Shown: one piece after another, positions 35,250 to 46,400 of the stretch
Layout: every line of letters begins with the position of its first letter
Numbering within the stretch: position 1 is the first letter of the stretch
Notes under the pieces: generated by a model
Database searches by the model: none
The model's input: the letters and a program-made list of their open reading frames with translations, nothing else
Told to the model about the DNA's origin: nothing
Position numbers and translations under genes: made by a program
From: Desmodesmus armatus
Lineage: Eukaryota > Chlorophyta > Chlorophyceae > Sphaeropleales > Scenedesmaceae
NCBI GenBank assembly: GCA_007449985.2
Contig: VIIQ02000068.1
Location: 310,001-374,000 of the forward strand
Length of the DNA stretch: 64,000 bases
Reading direction: 5' to 3'

Positions 35250-37116
35250 TCATGCTGCCAACAGTGCATCCAAATCATTCTCCTCCTGCTCTGCCTTCGT
35301 TTTGGCTTCAGCCTCTGCCTCTGCTGCTGCCTTGGCCATCGCTTCGTCACGCTGCTTCTTCTCAGCACGGCCGTACACATCAATGCTCATGTCCTGCAGG
35401 GCACGCGCGGCGTGGGTGAGCACATGTCAGCAATCAACCACAGGTTTCAATGTGCCCTACTGGTGTGCCCTGCTGGTGTTGCATGTGATCAGCAGTCAGT
35501 GGTCAAGACTGCACCAACATGCCCTGCAGTCGTCAAAGGAGCTGGGAGTTCAAGTGTGAGTGCCCCTACACACGTCCCTCAAAAGCCGCGCGCACAGCGT
35601 TGCCAGGCAACAAACCAAATCAACCCGGAGGGCAGCTTCAGCTGGACAGCAGCGCACCTGTTTGACGTTGTCATCGTCAGTCACCACATTCTCAAAGTTG
35701 AGCACACGTTTGCCATCTAGGTTGAAGTTGAAGTTGCTGCGCACCTTGCCCAGGGGCACAATGTCCCTGCAGCATCAACCGATGAGACCCACACATCATC
35801 AGATTCAAGGCACAGGTGATGCATGCTCCAGGTGATGTGTGCCTGACTCGAGAGTGAGTCACAGTCATCTGCACGCTCTTGCGCGCTGCTGCATGCCATA
35901 GCCGCCTGCCAAAGCTGGCAGTGTGTGCCTTTGCCTGGCCGCTTGACCACCGGGGTGCAAACGCTGCTGTGCGCTAGCTGAGTGCGCGTCGACCAGACGC
36001 AAAGCTGGCATTGGTCCATGACACAGGGTGCTCAGCAAATGCTTTATAGGTGCTTGAGCAGCACTGCCGGCATGCTTACATGAGGTTGTCCTGGGCGTGA
36101 GGGCGTTGCCAAGTGCGGGCAGCAGCTTCCATTCTGTGGGCGCAATGGCAGAGCAAGGGGCAGGATAACTTGTTGGACACTGGCAATGCCAGCTACTCAA
36201 AAAGCTGGCTGCCAGTTGGCAACCATGGGATTATGTGGCACGGGAGTACCTAGTGGCTGCCACCCCAAAATGAGACACACGTTTGTACGCCATCTTGGCT
36301 GCAGGCGCCTGGCTGTCATAACAGAACGGCGCAGGCATGCTCAAGCATTGGCTCCACATGTGTTGACTCAGCAGGAGAAAGGTCAAAGGCGACACAGCGG
36401 TAATCAATGGGCAGGCGACTCACCTCTCGCTGAAGTTGTCGCAGAAGACACCATCTGCAAAAGCCTCTGGCAGTACTGCTTTGTCCTTGGCTACTGCGTC
36501 AGCCAGCGTGAGCCCAGTAGCGAACCTGAAAGACGTCTTCATGCCTGTGGGCACAGCAACATGAAGGGGTGGGGTGGGCTATGACGTATGTGCGGCAGAG
36601 TCTGCAATGTGGCATGTTCTGGACCCAACCAAGATCGAAGAGACCTGACTGACGTAAGCAGCATGCATTGAAGCTTGGCCTGGGTGCATTTCGTCGCACC
36701 TGTAGCCATGCACTCCAAGCTGGCTGAGCTGATCGGCTCAATCACCATGACGTCGGTCAAGCCACCACCATCTGCCTTCATGAAGCAGTGTGCCAAGCCC
36801 TGCAAACAAAAGCAAATGCAGGATTGGCAGGTCAGTCACACAGGCTGGCACAGCAAGGTGGGAGCTTGTGGCTGGCTGCGGTATGCCAGTGCCAATGCAT
36901 GTTATTTGCATGCATGTTTGCTTTCAGGCTCATACATACCACGCAGCAGTAGACATCGGGCTCCATGTCCTCGCCTGCCCTAACAAGCACGAGATGCCTC
37001 CGAGACTGCACTTTGGTGGCGCCCACTGCCTGCAGCCGCCCACCAAACGGCGCAACGCGACCTCTGACAGCATAACCAGCTGTCGAGCAGCAAGATCTGC
37101 AGTTCTGCAGCTGCAT
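35250..37116 (-). CDS. Six-exon predicted plastid-targeted protein, unrecognised, 234 residues
   Basis: Exons on the minus strand: 37116-36940, 36799-36700, 36544-36424, 36133-36080, 35766-35658 and 35393-35250. All are GT-AG, all phases agree, and the 705 bases end in TGA at 35250-35252. The N-terminus (MQLQNCRSCCSTAGYAVRGR to about LVLVRAGED) is Ser/Arg/Cys-rich without acidic residues, like an algal chloroplast transit peptide. The mature part contains VYCCVGLAHCFMKADGGGL, VMVIEPISSASLECMATG, LTLADAVAKDKAVLPEAF, and RSNFNFNLDGKRVLNFENVV, then a charged helical tail rich in Ala, Glu and Lys ending NDLDALLAA. The mature sequence is complex and not repetitive, which suggests a conserved family, but I do not recognise it. 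Three of its exons are too short to stand out as frames, so automatic annotation may miss them. Confidence 0.8.
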
Positions 37117-37424
37117 GTCGAAATGACAGATTGTGCTGTGTGGAGCAGAAGCAACAGGGAGGGCGCAGAGCTGCTGATGGTGATGTAGGTATCGCTTGCT
37201 CTGCAGATTGGCCATGCTTCGCGCTGTCTGCTTTTGTGTGGGGCAGTAGGTGTGAAATAACAAACCGTTAACATAATGGCCGCAGAAAGGCTGCACGGCC
37301 CACAGGGCCATGTCTTTGCCATTGATCGGCACCGCTACACGATGCAATCCATTTCAGGTGTCTGTGGGCACTTGGTGCCGCAGTGACTGGCAGCAGTGCA
37401 CCAGCAGCACTAGCAGCACCAACC

Positions 37425-40400
37425 ATGGCGACGGCCCTGGCAGCCCAGCTAGCCCAGCTGGCAGCTGCCAAGCCTGCACAAGAGCGATACGTCCGTGGCA
37501 AGCCGTCTCTGCTGTTCGACTACCAAAAGCGGCCGATGTCAGCGTTGAGCAGATCCTCAACATCGCCAGGACCGGTAAGGAGCGTTGGTACTGCTTGCAG
37601 TCACTCTCGTATCATTGTTGTTTTGCTGTGAGCTGGTTTGACTGTGTGGGTGGCGGCTGCATGTCTGCCACGGTGGGCAGCAGCTGCAGCAGATCCCTGG
37701 GAACTTTCCCAGCTGCCCTGTTTGTGGCCCTCAAGTCACCTGTGACCTCCTCAGCTTCCTACATATCGTGTTGAAGCAACATTCGCTTGCCTGCGCCCTG
37801 CTGTTGAGCAGGTGCTGGCTGCTTGCACCAGCACAGGAGCAGCAGCAGCAGTGGCTGCTGCTGCAGCAGCCTTTGCCGACGGCTGGGGGCTGCCTTGTGA
37901 CCTCTTTGCCTTTTGTTTCTCCTGCTGCAACAGGTGTTGAAGCTTTGATCAAGGCAGACAAGAGGTTCACCCCCTTTTCAGAGACCCTCTTCAGCAGGAC
38001 GTCTGCCAGCACGTCTCGGGAGCAGCTGACAGCAGAGGAGAATGAAGCTTTGAACACCAACCTGGCTGCCTTCCTCCGCGTGTTGACCAACCACTTCCTG
38101 GCTGCAGCAGCATTCCAAGTCCTGGAGTACTGCATCCGTTGCTTCAAGTAGGTATACCAGCAGCTGGTGTGCAACCCCGCACATATCCTGCACCCCCAGC
38201 GCCCAGCCTGGCATGCCAACCAGCTGGCCTTCAGCCTCTGCTACCAGAATGCCACAGTCGGTGCAGCCATCGAACACGCTGTCCTGTTGAAGTGATGCTG
38301 TTGTTTCTGCCTTATCAGATGCCTCTGCTTGGAGCTGCCAAGGCTGCTGTGACGACGCTGTTGTAGATAGAGTGTCTTGAACTGCAGGTGCAACATGCTT
38401 CAGGTGCAACATGCTTTAGACCCTTGGAACACATCCTGAACATCATCTGCACCACTGAACCCTCTCTGCCGCTGCAGGGTTCATGTCTTCAACGTGAATG
38501 AGCTGCTGCTGTGTGCGCTGCCCTACCATGCAACACCCGAGTTCGCCCGCCTGCTGGTGCTGCTGCAGCTCAAGGGCAGCCCCTGGGAGTGGCTGGCACC
38601 AGGGCAACAGAGTGGAGCACCACCGCCAAGGGACATCATCGTGCGCCGCTGCGTCAACGACCATGTAAGCAGTATCAGGCACAAGGCGTTTACTTGAGAC
38701 CGTTGGGTGGTCGTAAGATGGTAACGTCAGCCTCACCCCCCTCTTGCGGGCGCGGGCGCTTGCATCGTGCCTATAGCTCGCATGCATGGGTCCGCACATG
38801 GTGCTGTTATAGCATGCAGTTGCTTCCAAGCACAGCATAAGCAAACCCCGCATGATATCGAACGGAAACATGGAAATTGCATCCATGGTCCCTTTGATAT
38901 CATGCGGGGTGTGTTTATGCTGTACCTGGCTGGCAACCCTTATGCACAACCAGCTGGGGACACCCTGATCAAGGGCGCGCAGCTTATATTGCATCGAATT
39001 GACATGAATGTCAGGGGTCATGTTCCCCAGCAGGGTGTACTACAGTGTGGCCCTCTGTGAGGGGGTTGCGTGTGCCTGGCATTTGTTGCTGCTTCTGCGC
39101 AACCACAAGGGCGGAGTCCATTTGTTGATGGAGTGCATCATGCGTGTGGTCACTCCCACCCTGCTTGTGGTCACTTGAACCCTGCGTCCCACTGACAAAG
39201 GATACCCCTCTGTCTGCTTCATATGTGCATGCCCCTCCCCACAGGCCGTCCTGCGCGTTGTGTGCCAAGGTGCCCAGGCCATCGGTGTCCCTGGCTTCGT
39301 GAGCAAGACGTACCTCTCCTTCTACGCGGTGCTGCTGTGTGAGGTGCTGGCTACACTGCCACGTGTGACCGAGGACCTCCTCACTCTTCTGCTGCCCTTC
39401 CTGGCTGCGGGGCTCAAGGGAGATGCTTCTAAAGAGTACACCAGTGCCACGCTGATGGTGCTGACCCAGCTGCTGACACGCGCACAACTCAGCGAGGACT
39501 TCCTGAAAGGTAAGGGCGGGAAGTGTATTGAGGAGGTGTGCAGCTGCCTAGTTTTGTTGTGCTTGACTCTGTTGTTCTTGACTCGGGCTTTCGTGTGTGA
39601 AAAGCAGATCCTCCGTACCCTTCACCACACCATCACCACGTGCTTGATGAGGCAGAGCTGGTGCTCCGACATGAACTTGGTGCTCATGGTGGAGCATGAG
39701 CAAGCGAGCTCTCCCTCAACAAGCATGTGGTGGTGGTGTGGTGAAGGGTGGGCAGGGTTTCAGGCTGTGCGTATGGTTGTGGTTGTGATGTGAGTTGTGT
39801 CTCGGGTGTGCATGCAGTGCTGTGTGCTGTGCTGATGCCAGTGACGAGAACAATGTTCATGAGTGGCAGCCCTAGGGCTGCCGTGGATGCATCAGTTTGT
39901 ATTCCCTGAGGCATCAGCACGGCCACTGGCAACACACACGCCATGTGCCCTGCCATCCTTGCAGTCCTGCAGTCTCAGCACACCGCCTTTCCTGTACTCA
40001 CCGTTGGCTGGTGCTGCTGCTGTGTTCTTCTTGCTGTTCTGTGCTGTTGTTGCTTGTGCAGTGGTGGCTCTTGATGTCGTCCGAAGCTGGACCGACCTGG
40101 GAGGGCCTACCGTGCTGATGATGATGGCCCATCTGGCTACCACCCAGCCCCACTGTTCAAGTGTCCCCCTCAAGGCTCTGCAGGTAGGCTCTCCATCGCA
40201 AGAAGCACAAATGTTGCTTGTTGCTTAGGGACGGGAAAGAAGAGAGGCAGTGGCGGCTGTCTGTCACGCGCGCCCCACAGGGCGCGCGCGGGAACAAGGC
40301 ATATGTAATTGTGGGGTTTTTCTGTTCTGTTTCAAGTATAGTTGACCATGGCGTTCCATGACCCCATGATGAGCTATACTTGGAGCAGAACAGAAAAGCT

Positions 40401-43400
40401 GCAACGACATATGAATATCATCAACCATCAGTTTGTACGGGATGGACAACAAGATTGTTGCCGCCATACTGCACGACACATACGGCTGCATGTACTGCAT
40501 GCACACATGCAGTGCATGGGTGGGTCTGCACGTGCCTTTAGCCGGGCACAAGCAGGCTGCTGCATCTGAGCGTCCTGTGCTGTCGTGCCCTTGGGTGCGC
40601 AGTGCTGTTGTGGGCGTAAAGTCGCGCGCAGCAACACCCTAGAATGACGGCCCGGTTGAGTCGCGCAAGTGATTCCTGGCGCTGCAACTGCTGATTCCAT
40701 CACCTTGAGGAGCCCCGTCGGGGCAGTTACCTCGTGGGTCTTACCCAGCATGTGACAACACATCACACATCACACTAACACATGACGTTTTGACACATTA
40801 CTGTTACACACATGCTGTTCTCAATGATATGCCCACTACGGCGCAAGCAACCCAGTGGATGCATGTGTGCACTTGCGTATGCATGCAATGCTTCGTGGTG
40901 GAATGCAAAGGGGCGCTACCCTTGCCAAATCTGTTGCGCGCCGTAGCCTCCAGATTTGGGCGCTGCAGCCTGCAACAGGTGTAGCAGGGTTGGCACACCT
41001 CCAAATCCACCCAACGAGCCGCGTTGCTTCAGCTCAATCAAGTTTGCAAGCATTACAGCATGACAGCTGAAGGAGACGCCACATGCATGCATTATGTAGG
41101 GGCTAGCCCACTTCCATCACAGACGGTCGCGTTGGCTTCAAAGACTCTTCCTACCCATTGTCGTGTGTTGTGACATGCATGTTGCTGTGACACTGTGTGA
41201 ACCTGACGTCATGCCTGCTGTTTCTGTCGCTGCCGTGCTCTACCAGGTGCTGTCCCAAGAGCACACCCATGTGGCCCAGGAGCTGGTGTCCCTCCAAGCC
41301 CGCCAAGCCAACCTAGGGCCTCTCCTGCGGCTCCTACTGCCAAGCGTCACCAAGGCCCTGCCACAAAACCCTGGCCTGGAGCCCTTGGCCTCAGCACTGC
41401 TGCAGCAGGTGCAGATTGAGCCCGAGCTGGTGCAGGCAGCTGCAGTGCAGCTCCTCACAGCTGGTGCTGCAGCACATACTGCTGCTGCCGAACGGGAAAA
41501 GCAGCAGCAGCACCTGCTGCGGGTGCTGCGGGTGTTTGACCTGCACTATCCTGACCAGCTTGATGCTGCCATCAACAGCGCGCTGCAGGCAGCGACTGCA
41601 GCAGGTGCTGCGGAAGCAGCGGCGGGTGACAGCAGCAGCGGGAAGGGAAAGAAGGCAAAGGCTGGCAAGAAGCAGCAGCAGGGACCTACCAGTCCTGCAG
41701 ATGCTTTGTTTGAGTTTGTGCAGGCCTGCTTTGCAGGCAGCAGGCACGAGGTCCTGGCAGCAGTTGACAGTTCAGACACCCAACAGCACCACCAGCAGCA
41801 AGCACGCACGCTCTCCCTGGCAGTCCATGCGCCTGCTAGTGAGGTCCGGCTCATGGCCCTGCAGAAGCTTGATGCAGTTTGCAGCACCGATGGCGACAGT
41901 GCCGCTGTCCCTGAGTCCACGAAGCAGCTCCTGCAGACCAGCTTGCTGTCAGGTCTGCGGGATGACGTGCTGGCCGTTGCTGCTGTAGCAGCAGCTGCGC
42001 AGGGCTTGGCTGACGTCCCTGGCGCGCAGCAGCTGCCAGCTCTGCAGTACCTTCTGCAGCGTGCTGCTGTCGCCATCTCAGGCGGCCATGTGGCTGCTGC
42101 AGATGCCACCGCAGCACCAGCAGCTGCTGGTGCTGACAGTGCTGCAGGGGGTGCGAAGGATGGCATGCAGGCAGCTAAAGCAGCACTGGCAGCAGTGGCA
42201 GCACTCGGGCAGCGCGCAGCAGCAGCGGGAGATGCAGCACTGCAGCAGCAGGCAGCTGGGGTTATGTTGGAGTACGTGCTCAGTGACAAGCGCTGCAAGA
42301 AGCTTTCTAAGGCCACTGTCAAGGCGGCCTCAGAGTGCAGCTGGAACCCCTTGCTGCAGGCACTGTCCAGCTGTGCTGACGCAGCAGCTGCTGCAGAGGC
42401 AGCAGCGCCTGCTGACACAGCCCAGTCACCTGACAGCAAGCGCAGGAAGAAGGGAGGCAAGCAGGCCGTGGCAGACAGTGCTGCAGATGCAGCAGCGGGT
42501 GCTGGCAAGCACTCGGGAGCACTTGCTCTCAACAGGGCAGTTGTGTCGGCCCTGGCAGGTGCAGTGGGGGAAGACACAGCAGCAGGGGCTGAAGCTGCTG
42601 GCATGCTGCAGCAGGTGGAGGTCCTACTGTCCTCAAGTGGGCCCCGCTGCCGGCAGCTGCTGCTGTTGGTGCTGGCCAGTGCTGCTGCAGCAGCTGCTGC
42701 TGCCCCTGGCAAGGGCGCAAGCAAGGGCAGCAAGCAGGGCAAGGGCAGCAAAGCAGCAGCTGCAGGAGCTCCTGTTGCAGCTGCTGTTGCTGCTGTGCTG
42801 ACCAGGGCATTGGAGCAGCAGCTGGCTTCCGCGGTGTCTACTGCAGAGGGTGCTGCTGCAGAGGGTGGTAGGAAGCAGAAGCTCAGTAAGGCTGTTGCTG
42901 CCCTGCTGCCTGCCTCTTGGGCTGAAGAGGCAGCCGAGTTGCTGGACGCAACACAGCTGCCGACAAAGCAGCACATGCAGCAGCTACCCCTGGGGCTGCA
43001 GCACCTCAATGCAGTCCTGCTGCTGTCTGGCCTGCATGCAGCGCTGTCTGCTGCTCCTGCAGCTAGCCTGGTGCAGGTGCTGGGGCAGCCCGTGCAGCTG
43101 TTTGCCAGGCTGGCAGCTGCTGCAGCAGCAGAAGGCTCGCACAGTGCTGCAGCAGGGCTGCTGCAGCACTTGCAGCTGCTGGTGGAGAAGTCTGGGGAGT
43201 CATCAGAGCAGCAGCTGTCGTTCCTAAGCAGCATATATGGCCTGCCTTCAGGCATTGCTGGGCGGTCTGCTCAGGCAGTTTCCTTGCAGCTGCTGCCACA
43301 GGTGGTGTCTAGCAGCAGTGGCAGCAGTGGTGACAGCAGCACCTGGTTTGTACGGCTGCTTGCTGCAGCCAACAGCACCAGCAAGGATGTGCGTGAGGCT

Positions 43401-46400
43401 GCTGTGGCTGCGCTGCTCTCGCTGCCCGCCAGCAATGCAGTGGGGGAGCACCTAGCAGCAGCTCACACACAGCAGCTGGTGACTTCGCTGCAGCAGCACG
43501 AGCAGCTGCTGAAGGGTGCAGCTGGGGCCCTGCAGCGACTGCTGTGCTCTGCCGCTGCTGCTGTTGCAGCAGGGGGTGCTGCTGCCATGGACTTGGACTC
43601 CCCAGGGGGTGCTGCTGCATCAGGTGGTAGAAGCCGGCGTGGCAGTAAGACTGGCAGCAAGGGCAAGGCAGGTGCACGCGAGAGCGATGCTGCCGCTGCT
43701 GCTCCTGCAGTGCTGCAGCTGAGCAACGAGGCAGCAGCTGCTGTCCTGCAGCTGCTGCGTGGCTCCCTGCCAGGCCTCAGCAGCGATGGTGACCTCCTGG
43801 CAGCCCAGCTTGCTGTTGCAGTGCTGACAGCTGGACAGGACCAGGCAGCTTGTGCTGAGGGTGGGCAGCAGCTCCTGCAGCAGCTGGTGGTCAAGCTGTG
43901 CAAGCAGCAGGGGTCTACGGCTGCCAAGGGTGCTGTCTGGCCGCAGCTTGTGGCAGTTTCCCGCGGTGCTGAGGCTAGGCCTGTGGCCGCAGCGGAGCTG
44001 CAGCAGCTTCGCACAGATGTTGCTGCATCACTGCTGGAGCTGTTCACTCCTGCGGTGCTGCAGGCGGGCGGGGCAGTTGCAGACGGCTTTGTGCATTTGC
44101 TGCAGGCTCCCTTCAGTGCTGAAGCAGCTGCAGCAGTGCTGGGTGACAGCAGCAGCACTGCCAGCTTGTCTGCATCCCAGTTGGCAGCAGTGGCTGCAGT
44201 GAGGGTAGCAGCCCTGCAGGTTTTAACTCCGGAGGCTTTTGCCGCCCTCCAACCTCAGCAGCAGCAAGCAGCGTTCACGGCTGCGCTGCAAACCCTCGCA
44301 GCTGATGGGTCCGCTGCTTGCAGGGCAGCAGCACGTGAGTGCCTGCAGCAGCTGCCGGTTAGTGCTGCGATGCTCCTGGTGCTGCTGCAGGCAGCGGTGA
44401 GTCCTGCACAGGCGCATGCAGCTGGCAGCAGCCTGCCAGCACAGCCGAAGGCGAAGCGGGCTCGCAAGAGCAGCGCGCATGGTGCTGATACCTCCGGCCT
44501 GCAGGTGCAGTCCAGCGGAGTGCTGTCGCAGGATGCTGCAGGACAGCAGGCTGTCAGCACAACTGCCTTGGATGCTGCTGTCGCTGCGCTGGAGTTCATG
44601 CAGTGGCGGGACGACATCCCTGACCGGCAGCAGCTGGTGCAGCCGCTGCAGCAGCTGCTGCGGGGGGTGGTGCCACTTATGGGCACGATCGCAGAGACCC
44701 ATCAGGAGGACGAAGCAGAGGCAGAGGGAGATGCCCTCGCTGGTGGTGTTCCTGCTACTCCTGCAGCAGCAGGGGATGTTGGGGAGGCATCAGCAGGGTC
44801 TGCAGGTGGTGTGTCTGCCTCTGCTGCTGGCTATGCAGCACAGCTGGTGCTGCTGGTGCTGGAGCAGCTTGTGTCAGAGCAGCTGACAGCGGGAGCAGGT
44901 GCTGCTAGCAGTGTGGATGTGGAGCTGGTGCTGTCGTGTGCTTCGGCAGCACCTGATGGTGCTGTGCGCAACGCTGCACTGGTGCTGCTGGCGGCTCTGG
45001 GTCGGCTGTCACCTGATGATGTGTTGGAGCATGTGCTCAAGGTAGGTGGCGTCTTTTGCTGGGATGTGCTGGTGTGGTGGAGGGTGATTCGGCGCTGTTG
45101 GTTGGGATGTGTGGATGTGTTGGTGCTTCACAGCTGGCATGCGTTGCGGCTGTGGTTGTTGCGGCAGGTGTGGCAACCTTTGAACTTGCGATCTGCTGAG
45201 TGTACAGTATGTTGTGTGGGGAAGCTGGGGCCTGAGCCGAGGATTAAACTCTTATCCGCTTTCACAGTTTCTGATCACCATGCTGATTCAACTTCATAGT
45301 TACTATGAGGCTTGCGGCTCCAGCTCAGGTCCCCTTTGTCCACCTTGTGTTTTATTTTCCCGCCTGGTTCACACACACGGTGCTTGCAGTCTGGGCTTGG
45401 CCTTCCTGTATCAACCTCCAACCTCAAAAGCCTGATGGCTTGCATGGCGCTCACGCTTCTGACACCAGCTGTCGCTCTGTTCGTCTGTCTGTCCTGCTGC
45501 CTGCAGGCACTTGCTGTCATCCAGCACTCTGCAGCGCTACAGGCCGATGCCCACTCCCAAGCCGTGGCCTCTACCACCCTGTCTGCGCTGGTGCCTACGT
45601 GGCTGGCAGCAGGCAGGGGCTCTGAGGAGCTGTGGGGCAGCCTGCTGGCTGCCTTGCCTGGCCTGCCGCCACACAGGCGCCTGGGCCTGCTGGTGTCTCT
45701 GCTGGATGCCCTGCCCCAGGTAAGGCAATGGGTACAGACTAGATCGTATGGGGAGAATGGGGTGTTGTGTTGGTGCTGGGGCTATGATGGGCGTACGGCT
45801 TGCATGCAGAAGCTGTGTACCTAAGGTTGGTAGGGTTGGTTGCGAGCGCTGTGCTTTGTTTGTTTGTGTTGCAAGTGTTATCTCTGTATCAGCAGCTGGG
45901 GAACGGCTGGCAGCGCAGTTTTGTTGATGTCGACTAATGTTGACTGTGGACCGACTGGTGTTGGTTGATGACACAACTAGATGACGAGTCGGAGCAGTGT
46001 GTCTGGCGTCTTGCCAGGCGAACACTGCTAATGTGACGACAACCGAGGCATTTGTCTGACAACAACCACCTGGTCTTGTTTTTTTTTTGTGCAGAGCATG
46101 TTGTGCATTGCCGTTGCTTGTGTGGATGCCTGGTGTACATACACTTGTTGTGTCCGGCATAATGTGTCCTCGTAACCGGCAGTGGCTGTGGTGTGTGAAA
46201 GTGGTTGATGACAAAACTAGATGACGAGTCGGAGCAGTGTGTCTGGCGTCTTGTCAGGCAAACACTGCTAATGTGACGACAACCGAGGCATTTGTCTGAC
46301 ACTTCACACAATTCATATGGCCTTGCCCAATAGCGTTCCACATTCTATTGTTAACTGTTGTACGATGTGACGAGTTTTCTTCCACCCTGTAAGTGCTCCG

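Noticed and set aside
41546..43255. 569-codon minus-strand frame inside UTP10 exon 6
   Set aside because: Antisense shadow of an Ala/Gln repeat-rich exon; the plus frame joins phase-correct to both neighbouring exons and matches UTP10.
45964..46303. LTR retrotransposon with ~100-bp LTRs
   Set aside because: The interior is only ~140 bp, with no primer-binding site, polypurine tract or coding sequence.
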